From: JABDJZ01 sp047619685
Lineage (GTDB): Bacteria; Bacteroidota; Rhodothermia; Rhodothermales; UBA10348
Assembly (NCBI GenBank): GCA_047619685.1
Contig: JBLHLC010000018.1
Span: 1 to 64,000 of the forward strand
Length of the DNA stretch: 64,000 bases
Direction: 5' to 3'
A program made the position numbers and the translations under genes. Numbering within the stretch: the stretch's first letter is position 1; each line of letters starts with the position of its first letter. A model generated the notes under the pieces. It did not search any database, was not told the DNA's origin, and saw only the letters and a list, made by a program, of their open reading frames with translations. Positions 1-9,279 of the stretch are shown piece after piece.

Positions 1-2
1 TT

Positions 3-191
3 GATCCCAACGCAACCAACCCCCCGACACCGGTCGTGGAGGCGGTGACCGTGAGTGTTGCCGGACCCAACGGTCGCCTCGAAATCGTTCTAGGCAATAC
101 GGGCAAGAACCGGGTAATCTCGGCCTCCCGCGACGCGATCATCACCGAGCTTGCTGACGGTTCCATTCAGGTCCAGGCGGTTCAGCGGTAG
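3..191 (+). CDS. C-terminal fragment of a protein of unknown function
   Basis: An open frame enters from the left edge of the window and ends at a TAG at 189-191, giving about 62 residues. The tail reads as alternating short beta-strand-like stretches (VTVSVAG, RLEIVLG, SIQVQAV). I do not recognise the family. The start and most of the protein lie outside the window. It converges on the minus-strand gene that ends 12 bases further on. Confidence 0.45.
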   Translation, partial: DPNATNPPTPVVEAVTVSVAGPNGRLEIVLGNTGKNRVISASRDAIITELADGSIQVQAVQR

Positions 192-203
192 CGCCCGCGG
201 GCT

Positions 204-845
204 TTAAGGGGAAGGCACCCGGAATTCCTCGAAGAGGCCCAGGTCATACCTCTCAAAGTAGAATTTGTGCTCTGCCCGTGCCTTGAGGTGGGGTATGACA
301 AAACGAGCAGCATCGGACCCGGCGGATTGGAATGCCGTCCGCAGCCGGCCGGCCATCGGTTGCGCGGAGAAGAAACTCCAGTCTACCGCGTCCGTCGCGG
401 GTTCGGCGATGAGGATCGTAAAACCTGCATCCATGAGCGGCCTGACGGCAGAAAGGCGCTGGCGCAGATCCCCCTCAATCCTGTTCAACTCCGGCGCGGG
501 GCCGGGTCCAACTGCCAGCAAGTCGGACGTTTGGCCCATCGAAAGGGCCTCAGCCAGTCCGACCGTTGAAAACGCATCGGCGCCTGGTCGTGACCGATAG
601 GCGGTCTCCGTGGCCAGCATTTCAAGTACCGCATTGAGCCACACCGACGGATCATTCAGGGCCGTGGCACCCGTCAGGCCTTCTTTCAGATCGGACGCGG
701 CAAGGTAGCCGCGGTAGTACTTCGGGGCCCGGAGAAAGGCCTCCAGAGACATCGCTTCGGCGGGCTCTCGGGAGGCTGGCGACTCTCCCGAAGCCAACAA
801 CTCCAGCGACGCCGGTTCCTCGTGAAAGTATTTGACGACCCGCAT
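204..845 (-). CDS. Hypothetical protein, 213 aa
   Basis: A complete open frame of 213 residues with ATG start. It has no signal peptide or membrane segment and begins with a charged stretch (MRVVKYFHEEP). The composition is that of a soluble, mostly helical cytoplasmic protein with many Ala, Leu and Glu residues. No catalytic motif is evident and I do not recognise the family. It lies 22 bases downstream of the DinB-like gene on the same strand, so the two may be cotranscribed. The reading frame is supported by length, codon use and absence of a better frame on the other strand. Confidence 0.6.
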   Translation of the reverse strand: MRVVKYFHEEPASLELLASGESPASREPAEAMSLEAFLRAPKYYRGYLAASDLKEGLTGATALNDPSVWLNAVLEMLATETAYRSRPGADAFSTVGLAEALSMGQTSDLLAVGPGPAPELNRIEGDLRQRLSAVRPLMDAGFTILIAEPATDAVDWSFFSAQPMAGRLRTAFQSAGSDAARFVIPHLKARAEHKFYFERYDLGLFEEFRVPSP

Positions 846-867
846 CAGGTGGCTTCGTGGGTTCGAC

Positions 868-1404
868 TCACCATTGCGTGCTCACCGTTCCATCTGGCGA
901 GACGGCATAGAAGTCCAAATCGGCGCCGGACTTGAGTTTCGTGACATACGTGATCTGGCCTGTGTGCCCCGAAAAGTGCTCAACGACGTGATATACCGCC
1001 TGGAGTACCGTCATCTCGAATCCCTGTACGCTTCGTTTCTCTGTCAGCGCGGCGACAGGAAGTGACGCCAGCGCCGCGTCTACATCTTTCATGGTTGTGG
1101 TCAGCAACCTCCCCAGGGTGTCGCGATCGAAAGCGCCGTCCGCGGTAAATTCCGCTGTTCGGACACGGATGTCGTGATGCCCCTCGATGCTCGCGACGAT
1201 CCACTGCCTTGCATTTCCGCAGAGATGAAGGACCAGATTGCCGATGCTGTTTGAACTATCGTTTGGGCGCCACCAGATATCCTCCTCCGACAGCCGGGCC
1301 AGACATGCCAGGATTTTGGGGACGTATTCGTCCCTCAGTTGAGCGCGGCTTTGCTGCAGGAAAGCGACAGCAAGATCTTCCGACACTTCTGGGAATACTG
1401 ACAT
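868..1404 (-). CDS. DinB-like protein (DUF1572-type)
   Basis: A 178-residue four-helix-bundle protein of the DinB/YfiT superfamily, whose members bind a divalent metal through histidines and often act as thiol-dependent S-transferases. The visible family pattern is an N-terminal helix with IWWRPND, then SIGNLVLHLCGN supplying one His near residue 60, and the late segment VVEHFSGHTGQI supplying two more histidines spaced as in the family. Length matches the family. The substrate is not predictable. It reads away from the RIC gene, which starts about 160 bases to its other side on the plus strand. Confidence 0.75.
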   Translation of the reverse strand: MSVFPEVSEDLAVAFLQQSRAQLRDEYVPKILACLARLSEEDIWWRPNDSSNSIGNLVLHLCGNARQWIVASIEGHHDIRVRTAEFTADGAFDRDTLGRLLTTTMKDVDAALASLPVAALTEKRSVQGFEMTVLQAVYHVVEHFSGHTGQITYVTKLKSGADLDFYAVSPDGTVSTQW

Positions 1405-1513
1405 GGGATTGGCCCCCGATGGTTGGAACGTTCATAATCTACATCTGGGCTCAGCAGTTTCCAGAACCTCCGCCTTTGGTGAAGTCTCGGCAACGATTTT
1501 GTCTCCTTGGGTA

Positions 1514-1542
1514 TTTACGACAACTTTGTCGTTATATATAAC
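1514..1542 (+). promoter_or_regulatory. Candidate promoter with overlapping dyad upstream of the RIC gene
   Basis: TTTACG (1514-1519) and TATAAC (1537-1542) are separated by 17 bases, a sigma70-like arrangement, 23 bases before the RIC start codon. A perfect 12-bp palindrome GTTATATATAAC (1531-1542) covers the -10 element, as a repressor operator would. In other bacteria genes for RIC proteins are controlled by nitric-oxide regulators such as NsrR; that this dyad is such a site is inference only. Confidence 0.35.
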
Positions 1543-1565
1543 CGTCAACAAATGGAATTGGTCGA

Positions 1566-2252
1566 ATGGAAGCTGTACCTGATATGCTGGATCGTCGAGT
1601 AGGCGAAATCGTAGCCGAGGATTATCGGCGAGCTCGCGCGCTCAAGAAGTTCGGCATCGACTTTTGCTGTGGTGGCGGCATCACGCTGAAGGAAGCTTGC
1701 GCAAGGAAAGCCGCTGCACCGTCAGAGGTAATCGCCGCACTTGATCAGTCGGTCCTGGGTCCCTCTGAGCCTCTGGCGCGGGTCGCCAGCTGGTCTCCGA
1801 CATTCCTGGTAGACTACATCGAGTCCGTGCACCACTCGTTTGTGAGAGGCGCCATTCCCGCGATTCGGGCGTTTACCACGAAAGTGGCCAAAGTCCACGG
1901 CCACCAGCAGCCCGAATTGGCGGTGATTGCGGACCGGTTCGAGGAACTGGCCAGCGCCATGGAGGACCACATGCTGTTTGAAGAAGGGCAACTCTTCCCG
2001 GCTGTTCGTGCCGGAAACGCAACCGACCTCGTCCAGGATATTCGGCGGGCGGAAGACGAACACCAGCATGCTGGCGCTCTGATGGAGGAGATCCGCCAGC
2101 TTTCAGATAACTACACCCCACCGGAGTGGGCATGTGCCACCTACCGGGCGGCGTATGTCAACCTGAGTCAATTCGAGCAGGACCTACACGTACACGTCCA
2201 CTTGGAGAACAACGTCCTTTTCCAGAAGGTCGTGCCCGCTACCAGTATCTGA
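1566..2252 (+). CDS. RIC (repair of iron centres) di-iron protein, YtfE/ScdA family
   Basis: A cytoplasmic di-iron protein that repairs iron-sulfur clusters damaged by nitric oxide or oxidants. The N-terminal ScdA_N segment carries the signature KKFGIDFCCGGG (about residues 28-39), including the paired cysteines of the family. The C-terminal part is a hemerythrin-like four-helix bundle with ligands visible in VHHSF, FVRG, EDHMLFEEGQLFP, DEHQHAG and VHLENNVLFQ. The 228-residue length is normal for the family. ATG at 1566 gives a slightly extended N-terminus; ATG at 1584 (MLDRRVGEIV) is a possible alternative. It stands alone with its own upstream promoter candidate. Confidence 0.9.
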   Translation: MEAVPDMLDRRVGEIVAEDYRRARALKKFGIDFCCGGGITLKEACARKAAAPSEVIAALDQSVLGPSEPLARVASWSPTFLVDYIESVHHSFVRGAIPAIRAFTTKVAKVHGHQQPELAVIADRFEELASAMEDHMLFEEGQLFPAVRAGNATDLVQDIRRAEDEHQHAGALMEEIRQLSDNYTPPEWACATYRAAYVNLSQFEQDLHVHVHLENNVLFQKVVPATSI

Positions 2253-2295
2253 GCCTCTCGCGCGTCCTGGCGCGTCCCTGCACCTCGGGCGGTTG

Positions 2296-2841
2296 TCACT
2301 CCCGGGCGAGTACCATGCGAGCCGGGTCATCTCCACTCAGAAACCGCGCTTCGGTCCAGATATCTGGACCAAAAAGCGGACCGTCGGCCGATGGCGGGAT
2401 TGCAAGGTCATAGCGCTCCTCGGCGAAGGACCCTCTATACCCAACCTGATTCCACGCGCAGCCTTGCAGGACCAGGCGGGCATCCGTGCCGTCCAGGCTA
2501 CCGGTGATGGTGACGGATTCTGTCCCGGCGCCTTCGATTGTCTGACTGAGTCGAGCGGTATGCCTTCGGGTGGTCCAGGAGCAGATTCCCGTCCCGGAGA
2601 GCACGCCGTCAGTCTCTGACAGATTTAGTGTCCCCTCGATGGTGCCCTGTATGTCTTCCGTAATGCCGTTGGCGGCATCCACAATCAGGTTCAGGCGAAA
2701 GGAGATGGGGTCTATCAGCCATGTCCCCGCTGGTCCCGTCTCCGGCGGTGCTGGGGTTTCGGCGGTCGGGCTGGAGTCGCATGCTGAGACGGCCAGAAGA
2801 ATCAGAATGAACGTCGGTATGTTGCGCACGCTAGCTGCCAT
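2296..2841 (-). CDS. Putative lipoprotein of unknown function, 181 aa
   Basis: The N-terminus is a lipoprotein signal: a basic start, hydrophobic FILILLAVSAC and then Asp-Ser-Ser, so the mature protein would be acylated at Cys21. A Pro/Thr-rich linker follows. The rest looks like a beta-rich domain with repeated strand-turn patterns (GTWLIDPISF, GTIEGTLNLSE, VSGTGIC-like, VTITGSLDGT), and two cysteines late in the chain could pair. I do not recognise the family. It is read toward the end of the RIC gene and was chosen over two plus-strand frames because of its signal peptide and domain-like composition. Confidence 0.65.
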   Translation of the reverse strand: MAASVRNIPTFILILLAVSACDSSPTAETPAPPETGPAGTWLIDPISFRLNLIVDAANGITEDIQGTIEGTLNLSETDGVLSGTGICSWTTRRHTARLSQTIEGAGTESVTITGSLDGTDARLVLQGCAWNQVGYRGSFAEERYDLAIPPSADGPLFGPDIWTEARFLSGDDPARMVLARE

Positions 2842-2906
2842 TTATTCCCTTTGGAGGCGCCAACAACGCCACCCGTCGAGTTTCAGTTCACATTGAGGAA
2901 AGACCC

Positions 2907-3095
2907 GTGGACCCGACCGAACATCAGTTCACCTGCCCCTACTGTTGGGAGACTATTTCCATGATCCTCGAACCCATGGTCTCCGCCCAGACCTACGTCG
3001 AAGACTGCGAAGTATGCTGCAATCCAATCCAGATCCGGTTTAGCGGAGATGAAGATGGGCTCAAGGACTTTGAGGCCAGTCCGCTTCAGCAATAG
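2907..3095 (+). CDS. CPXCG motif-containing cysteine-rich protein, 62 aa
   Basis: A 62-residue zinc-ribbon-like protein starting at GTG, preceded by a good purine-rich ribosome site (GAGGAAAG, about 2894-2901). The first Cys pair is in FTCPYCWE and the second in CEVCCNPI, the spacing expected for the CPXCG family of small cysteine-rich proteins. The family normally has Gly after the first pair; here it is Trp. Function of the family is unknown. It precedes the helicase by about 260 bases and may be transcribed separately. Confidence 0.8.
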   Translation: MDPTEHQFTCPYCWETISMILEPMVSAQTYVEDCEVCCNPIQIRFSGDEDGLKDFEASPLQQ

Positions 3096-3355
3096 ATATA
3101 ATAGTCGATATTCGGAACACGGGGAACCACCCTGCTCTCTTTGGGAACATTTATTGCGGGGGAGCCATTACATTCTGATTGGCCATTCCGGCCCAACTAC
3201 TCGGCGATCGCGCGTAGGCGCCAGACTCTTCTGGTCGCCACATCCCGAGTCTGCAATTCTCTTCTCTCGTTAGCGGCGCGCCCCCACGAGACCCGCAAGC
3301 CCTCCCAACGGCCATTGAATGCCGTCCGAGGCCAACGCACCAATCGTCTAAGAAC

Positions 3356-4666
3356 TTGAGTTCATTCTCCGAGCTGGGGCTTATTGAGCCCCTCCTTCGC
3401 GCTATCAAAGCTGAAGGTTACACCATTCCCACGCCGGTCCAGGAAAAGGCCATACCCATCGCCATTCAAGGCATTGACATACTGGGTGTCGCCCAGACGG
3501 GCACTGGGAAAACTGCCGCATTCACCCTCCCCATCCTTCAGTGGATTGAAGAATCGGGAGAACGGGCTGTGCCCAATTCACCACGCGCCCTCATTCTGAC
3601 TCCCACGCGAGAGCTCGCCATCCAGATTGATGAGAGCATAAAGACCTACGGTCGTCACGTGGACCACAAACACGCCGTCATCTTCGGTGGCGTGGGTCAA
3701 GGGCCCCAGGTCACCAAACTTCGTAAAGGAATCCACACGCTCGTGGCCACGCCTGGCCGTCTCCTGGACCTCATGCAGCAGGGGCACATTCGGCTTGACC
3801 GTGTGGGCGCTTTTGTCCTGGACGAGGCCGACCGGATGTTGGACATGGGGTTCATCAACGACGTTCGAAAGGTCGTTGCCAAACTCCCCGACCGTAGGCA
3901 GAGCCTACTCTTTTCGGCCACCATGCCCAGTGCCATCACCACACTGGCGGAACAGATTCTCTGGAAGTACGAGCGGATCGAGATCAGGCCCGCCGCAACC
4001 ACGGCGGACCGGGTGGAGCAGCGTGTCCTCTTCGTGCTGAAGAACAACAAGCGAGAACTCTTGCAGGAGCTCTTCGATGACCCCCTAATGGACCGGGCCA
4101 TCGTCTTTACCCGCACCAAACACGGCGCGGACAAGGTGGCTAAATTCCTGAATCAGCGCGGTATTCAGTCCAACGCCATCCACGGAAACAAGTCGCAGTC
4201 GGCCCGTCAGAGGGCCCTTGGCGGCTTCAAGGATGGTCAGGTCCGGGCACTGATAGCGACCGACATCGCATCTCGAGGAATCGATATCGACGATGTCAGC
4301 CACGTCATCAACTTTGACCTTCCCAACGAGCCCGAGAGCTACGTCCACCGGATCGGGCGGACGGCCCGAGCGGGCGCAGACGGCATGGCGTTGTCTTTCT
4401 GTGACGCGGATGAACTGGAGTTTCTGGACAACATCGAGAAGATCATCCGGCAGAAGGTCCCGATCGAAGGCAATCACAGTTTCCATGAGGATCGGATAGC
4501 TGCGATGCATGCGGATCACTCCATTCCTCGGCCGCCTACGTTCAAGGCTCAGCAGGGTGGTCGCGGCGGACAGGGCGGCGGCGGTGGGCGCTCCCACAAC
4601 CACAATCCCCGGTCCGGCGGCGCGCCCAAGGGCGGATCCCGACGCCAAAACAACCGCGGCCGCTAG
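3356..4666 (+). CDS. rhlE: DEAD-box RNA helicase, RhlE-like
   Basis: An ATP-dependent RNA helicase acting in RNA unwinding, ribosome assembly or mRNA turnover. All core motifs are present in order: the Q motif (TIPTPVQEKAIP), Walker A (AQTGTGKTAA, near residue 47), PTRELAIQ, TPGRLLD, VLDEADRMLDMGF, SAT, and in the second RecA lobe VFTRTKHGAD, ATDIASRGIDI and HRIGRTARAG. The last 40 residues are Gly/Arg-rich, as in RhlE-type proteins, and probably bind RNA. The start is TTG at 3356; the resulting MSSFSELGL matches the usual RhlE N-terminus. At 436 residues it is full length. Confidence 0.93.
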   Translation: MSSFSELGLIEPLLRAIKAEGYTIPTPVQEKAIPIAIQGIDILGVAQTGTGKTAAFTLPILQWIEESGERAVPNSPRALILTPTRELAIQIDESIKTYGRHVDHKHAVIFGGVGQGPQVTKLRKGIHTLVATPGRLLDLMQQGHIRLDRVGAFVLDEADRMLDMGFINDVRKVVAKLPDRRQSLLFSATMPSAITTLAEQILWKYERIEIRPAATTADRVEQRVLFVLKNNKRELLQELFDDPLMDRAIVFTRTKHGADKVAKFLNQRGIQSNAIHGNKSQSARQRALGGFKDGQVRALIATDIASRGIDIDDVSHVINFDLPNEPESYVHRIGRTARAGADGMALSFCDADELEFLDNIEKIIRQKVPIEGNHSFHEDRIAAMHADHSIPRPPTFKAQQGGRGGQGGGGGRSHNHNPRSGGAPKGGSRRQNNRGR

Positions 4667-4682
4667 GCCTGCCTGACGGCGC

Positions 4683-4898
4683 ATGTCAGACATTGTCATC
4701 GGCTCCGTGCTCACCTGTCCCAATTGCCAGGTGAGCACGGAGGCCGAAATGCCCGAAGACGCGTGCCAGTTCTTTTGGCAGTGCCCATCGTGTCAGGCCC
4801 TTATCAAGCCGCTTGAAGGGGACTGCTGCGTGTTCTGCTCTTACGGAACGGTACCCTGCCCTCCGGTCCAGAAAGACGGCAAAGCCGGTTGTTGCTGA
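4683..4898 (+). CDS. GDCCVxC-motif small cysteine-rich protein, 71 aa
   Basis: A 71-residue protein with three cysteine clusters: TCPNCQ near the start, WQCPSCQ in the middle, and the family signature EGDCCVFCSYGTVPCPP, followed by a terminal GCC. The motif is that of the GDCCVxC domain family, members of which are found as (seleno)proteins near mercury or other metal resistance genes. A role in metal or metalloid binding is therefore likely but unproven. It begins only 16 bases after the helicase stop. All Cys codons here are TGC/TGT; no in-frame TGA is seen. Confidence 0.8.
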   Translation: MSDIVIGSVLTCPNCQVSTEAEMPEDACQFFWQCPSCQALIKPLEGDCCVFCSYGTVPCPPVQKDGKAGCC

Positions 4899-4964
4899 GT
4901 CCTGGGCGGACGCCGGGCTCTGCCCTGTAGGAGAGCGCGTGATGGCCGATACCACTGATTCCCC

Positions 4965-6746
4965 ATGTGGAATCCTTTCGACCATATTGAACGAACCGGC
5001 GACGCCGTCCTGGACGAGCGAATCCGCGCCGCCGCGTACACCAGTCTACGTCCGGGCGCAATCTGCATTGCCGTCCTGTATGCTGTCTCGGCGACCCTAA
5101 ATTATCTGACATTGCCCCCGGAAATAGGGATACCGATGTTGATTTTGGGGATGGCAACCGTGGCCTTTCTCCTGGGGGTGCACAAGACGGTAATCAGTAC
5201 CGACGCATCCTGGGCTGCCCATCACATTTGGGGAGGGATCTCGCTGCTCGCGGTCACCAATGGGCTCTCCCTGCTCTACTTGACCGGTGACGCTTCCACA
5301 GCCACGCCCCTGATGCTTGTGGCTGTAGGCGCCGGGTTCATCATGCTGTCGTCGACCTGGGTGGCGCTTTTGTACGCCATAATTGGTGCTGCCTGGGTGA
5401 CCATCCAGCTTTCGGTGGAACCGTCCCCGGAGTGGACCGCTGCTTGCGTGGGGTTGATCAAGGCCCTCATTCTGGGCGGGGTCGTCCACGTGATTCAATT
5501 GCGCACCGTACGCCGGCTGGAGCAACTTCACCTGACCGACGTTGCGCGTGTCGGGGAGCTTGAAATCGCCAAGGGCCGGGCTGAACAGGCCGCCCGGGTC
5601 AAGTCCGAGTTCCTGGCAAACATGAGCCACGAAATTCGTACACCGATGAACGGCGTCATCGGCCTGACAAGTCTCCTTCAAGAGACGAAGTTGGACGCCG
5701 AACAGACGGAATATGTGGAGACCATCAGCCGTAGCGGGAGCTCTCTGCTCTGCATACTGGACGACATCCTGCACCTCTCCAAACTGGACGCCCACCGGGT
5801 CGTCCTGGAGCGACGCCGCTTTGAACCGCACCGCTGCATCGAGGACGCGCTTGATATGTTCGGGGTGGCAGCAGGCGAGAAAGGAATCTCCGTCGGGTAT
5901 GAAGTCGGACCAGGCGTCCCGCAAAGCGCTGTCGGAGACGAATCCCGCGTGAGGCAGATCCTGGTCAACATCCTCTCAAACGCGATCAAATTTACGGAGA
6001 CGGGCCAGGTTACGGTCATCCTTACGTCAACGCCTCGGGACCAGGAGCACGCTCTGGAGTTTTCGATTCGGGATACCGGCATCGGCATTCCCTCCGAGAG
6101 TCTGTCCAGTATTTTCGAGACATTCAGCCAGGCGGACGCCTCCACGACACGCCACTTCGGGGGCACCGGACTCGGCCTTCCCATAAGCCGACGCCTGGCA
6201 GAACTGATGGGAGGTGGCATATCCGTGGAGAGTACGGTTGGCGGCGGCTCCACCTTCAGGGTGCGAATCGTCGTTGGGTCTGAGCCCTCCCTGATTGAGG
6301 CTGGAGAATTTGGCCTCTCAGGACTCCGGGTCCTTCTTGCAGATGGTAGTAGCGCCAGTTCCGGCGAACTGCGTCGTTTGGCTGGCACGTGGGGGATGGA
6401 AGTCGAGGAAGCAGGTTCTGCCGACGACATCCTTAGCAGAGCCGCAAGAGCACCAGCGATAGACCTGATCGTGTTGGACGCCTGGTTGCCAGGACTGGAT
6501 CAAGAAGAATTACGCCTCATGCTGAGAGGACGCGCGCCCGTCCTGCTCATCCGCCCGATTACGCAGTCCGGAGAAACCTGCATATTCGAACAGGCCATTT
6601 CCCGCCCCATCAAGCGGGCCCGCCTGTTGCGAACCCTGCAAGACTTAATAGGCACGGCGAAGGACCGCGCTGAAAAGTCCCAGCGACCACCCGCCCGTAG
6701 GCATGGGCCTGACCCGTCCAGGCCTAGGACCCCAGAAGCGCGTTAA
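4965..6746 (+). CDS. Membrane-bound hybrid sensor histidine kinase
   Basis: A 593-residue kinase. Residues about 30-185 form six or so transmembrane helices without an extracytoplasmic domain. The HisKA dimerisation domain holds the phospho-accepting His in MSHEIRTPMNG (His222). The ATPase domain shows the N box (NILSNAIKF), G1 (IRDTGIGIP) and the F/G2 region (FSQADASTTRHFGGTGLGL). A receiver-like domain follows with Asp505 in VLDAWLPG, but the usual Asp pair is reduced to LLADGS and the conserved Lys is replaced by Arg in ISRPI, so phosphotransfer may be impaired. The last 23 bases overlap the convergent peptidase gene. No partner regulator is adjacent. Confidence 0.88.
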   Translation: MWNPFDHIERTGDAVLDERIRAAAYTSLRPGAICIAVLYAVSATLNYLTLPPEIGIPMLILGMATVAFLLGVHKTVISTDASWAAHHIWGGISLLAVTNGLSLLYLTGDASTATPLMLVAVGAGFIMLSSTWVALLYAIIGAAWVTIQLSVEPSPEWTAACVGLIKALILGGVVHVIQLRTVRRLEQLHLTDVARVGELEIAKGRAEQAARVKSEFLANMSHEIRTPMNGVIGLTSLLQETKLDAEQTEYVETISRSGSSLLCILDDILHLSKLDAHRVVLERRRFEPHRCIEDALDMFGVAAGEKGISVGYEVGPGVPQSAVGDESRVRQILVNILSNAIKFTETGQVTVILTSTPRDQEHALEFSIRDTGIGIPSESLSSIFETFSQADASTTRHFGGTGLGLPISRRLAELMGGGISVESTVGGGSTFRVRIVVGSEPSLIEAGEFGLSGLRVLLADGSSASSGELRRLAGTWGMEVEEAGSADDILSRAARAPAIDLIVLDAWLPGLDQEELRLMLRGRAPVLLIRPITQSGETCIFEQAISRPIKRARLLRTLQDLIGTAKDRAEKSQRPPARRHGPDPSRPRTPEAR

Positions 6747-9279
6747 AGACCAGTTTGAACGTGCCGTGGGTCTGCATGCGGTGCTGCGGCCGGAAACCAA
6801 TCAATACCACATCGCCCTTCCCGTACCGGGCCCGCACCATGGCGGCTTTCTGGGCAATGCGCTCCTCTCCTATGAGCCATCCGCTCTGGAGGATGTCCCG
6901 CTCCCTGTATGTGATCAACCGCTCGATGTGGTCGTTTCGGCCTGAAGGATTGACCTGGTAGACCTGGCCGCCTCCGAATAGAATGGCAAGTGCGTCCTTG
7001 GGCATCCCGTAGGTCAGCGCGTGGTTGTTGTTCACCCGCACCTTCAGCGTTGACCCCGGGCTCCAGAAGTCCGTCCCGGAGACATTCTCGATGACGTTTG
7101 TGATGGGCAGATCGAAGTGCTTGAGCGCCAAATCGCCGGCTTGCCCAAACGTCATGAGGCGCCCGCCAGCCAGGACAAACGCTTCCAGTGAGTCCGCGCC
7201 AGCCTTGGCAAACCCCGTCCGATACTCCGGCGGCGTGGCGGCATCCCCACGCCCAAAGTTGTCCTCCGGGGTATCGTCGCCCAGCATCCCGCTGAGGGAC
7301 GCGTTGGCAAGCACGATCACGTCGAAATTCTTCTCCAGGCCGCCTGCCTTGATGTCCTTGTCCCGAATCGTGGTGTACGGAAACCCGAAGGTCTCAAGCG
7401 TCAGCCTTGTCCACCCTTCGTCGCTGTTTCCGCCGCCATAGGGCTGGTACATCGCCACCCGTTGCCTGGTGACCGGCGCCGTTTCGATGCCGGCTGGCAC
7501 GGGATGGAAGTCGACGCCAGTTTCCAGGGCCACATCGCCGGCGACGTCGTCGTCTGTGGTGACCACAAAGTCACCGTTGTCCGCACCAGCGCCGCCTGTC
7601 ACCCGCGCTACTGACGCGCCCCGCTCGAGGAGCATATTCACGGCGCGATAGCTGTCATTGAGTTTGCCGCTGAGCAGAAATGCATTGCCAGCTGCCACCC
7701 TGCCTCGCGACGAAGCTGGCGCCACCGCCTTCTCGAGACTCGCAGAGGGCATCGATCCCGCCGGGTATACCGTCACACCCATGAATTCCGAAATATTGTC
7801 CGTCGTCATGTCGTACGGGCGCATCGGGCTTCCGTCGCGGTTGCGCGTGAACGTGTTGTCCGGGTAGTACGTCTGGCCGAGCAGCCAGCGCACGACGCCC
7901 ATTTTGGGCTGCGCCATGCTCACTGCATAAGAGCCGGCACCGTAGACCCGCGACTCGTGGGTGAACGGGCCAGAAGCGCGGTACACGTCGATCCCCTGTC
8001 CAAGCAGCTTGCTCACCATCTTCTCCATGGTCAACGGGTCGTGCTGATCTGCGGGAATCAGGTAGGCAGCATGTTCAAGTGCAGCGCCACGCTCTGATTG
8101 ACGTTTGGCCTTGAGGTAGGAATTCGTCAGGACCGTCTCCCGATTGCGCGCGGCGATGTCCAGCGTGGCAAAAGAGGCAATCTTCTGCTGCTCGACAATA
8201 TCCCGCACGGTCCACCAGCCACCCATCCACGGGTTGGGGAACGTAGTCTGCTCCTCGTACGCCGGAAGGCCGCGTGAGCCCCTGAGTTGATCCGGATGCA
8301 CGAAGAGTGGCGTGGCCAGGCGCGCGCTCGCGGATTCCGTCAGCATGCCCGCGATGTTGTGGAACGGTGTAATCCAGTGGAAGCCGAAATGGCCCCAGCC
8401 GGAGTAGATGGCCGCATTCACCACACCCGCCCGGTCCGCCTGTTCTTCCTTGTAGGCGATGTGGGCCCCGTACCAGCTCATCTCGCGCCAGACCAATGGG
8501 TCGGCGGACGGGCGCGTGGGCTCGGCGTACGGCGGCACGTATAGGCGGGCACCGTAGGCGCCCATCTGGTGATGGTCCACGTAGGCCTGCGGCACCCACT
8601 CCCGGAACATCAATTCGGCCCCGTACTGCGACTCCACCGTGTTCTGCATGAACGCGTCACGATTGTTGTCGTGGCCGATGTACGGGTGGTACAACCAGGG
8701 CATCCCAGAGCCTTCGTATTCGGTGCCCACATATTCATTGTACCAGTCGGTGATCATGATTTCCCCGTCCGGATTGAAACACGGAATCATGATTGCGACC
8801 GTGTTGTCCAGGATGCGCAGCATGTCTGTGTCGCTGCGCGTGACCATTTCGAAGGCGATCTCTGCCGCAGACTGGCTCGCCGCCACCTCACTGGAATGGA
8901 GGCCGTAGGACTGGGTCACGATGGCCTTCCCACTGGTTATTGCCATCTGGATGGCTTCCTCCGTAGCACCGCGCGGATCGGTCAGCGTGGCATTCATGGC
9001 CTTGATCCCATCCAGCATTGCCATGTTCTCGGGCGATGTGATGTAGAGCACCAGAAACGGATTCCCCAGTGTGGACTCACCCGCCGTAACCACCGTCAAC
9101 CGCTCGCTGGACGCGCCCAGCATCTCGTAGTACTCCACGAGCCGGTCCCATCGGGCAAGCTTGCGATCCGCTCCCATTTCGTGGCCAAAGAAGGCTTCTG
9201 GCGATGGGATCTCCTGGGCGGAGGCAGGGGCGATGACCAACAGGGCGGTCAGGATCAAGACGAAAGAGAGCGTACGCAT
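6724..9279 (-). CDS. Secreted M14-family zinc metallopeptidase, 851 aa
   Basis: An exported zinc carboxypeptidase-like enzyme. A signal peptide ends near APASAQ (residue 22). The M14 zinc ligands are His128 and Glu131 in YGLHSSEVAA, with the third ligand His in VDHHQMGAYG; PCFNPDGE and HDNNRDAF also match the family's substrate-binding region. After the catalytic domain there is a long C-terminal region that resembles a class-I glutamine amidotransferase-like fold, common in large M14 proteins of Bacteroidota. The enzyme probably trims peptides in the periplasm or outside the cell. The gene is monocistronic, with a divergent neighbour starting 120 bases away. Confidence 0.88.
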   Translation of the reverse strand: MRTLSFVLILTALLVIAPASAQEIPSPEAFFGHEMGADRKLARWDRLVEYYEMLGASSERLTVVTAGESTLGNPFLVLYITSPENMAMLDGIKAMNATLTDPRGATEEAIQMAITSGKAIVTQSYGLHSSEVAASQSAAEIAFEMVTRSDTDMLRILDNTVAIMIPCFNPDGEIMITDWYNEYVGTEYEGSGMPWLYHPYIGHDNNRDAFMQNTVESQYGAELMFREWVPQAYVDHHQMGAYGARLYVPPYAEPTRPSADPLVWREMSWYGAHIAYKEEQADRAGVVNAAIYSGWGHFGFHWITPFHNIAGMLTESASARLATPLFVHPDQLRGSRGLPAYEEQTTFPNPWMGGWWTVRDIVEQQKIASFATLDIAARNRETVLTNSYLKAKRQSERGAALEHAAYLIPADQHDPLTMEKMVSKLLGQGIDVYRASGPFTHESRVYGAGSYAVSMAQPKMGVVRWLLGQTYYPDNTFTRNRDGSPMRPYDMTTDNISEFMGVTVYPAGSMPSASLEKAVAPASSRGRVAAGNAFLLSGKLNDSYRAVNMLLERGASVARVTGGAGADNGDFVVTTDDDVAGDVALETGVDFHPVPAGIETAPVTRQRVAMYQPYGGGNSDEGWTRLTLETFGFPYTTIRDKDIKAGGLEKNFDVIVLANASLSGMLGDDTPEDNFGRGDAATPPEYRTGFAKAGADSLEAFVLAGGRLMTFGQAGDLALKHFDLPITNVIENVSGTDFWSPGSTLKVRVNNNHALTYGMPKDALAILFGGGQVYQVNPSGRNDHIERLITYRERDILQSGWLIGEERIAQKAAMVRARYGKGDVVLIGFRPQHRMQTHGTFKLVFNALLGS

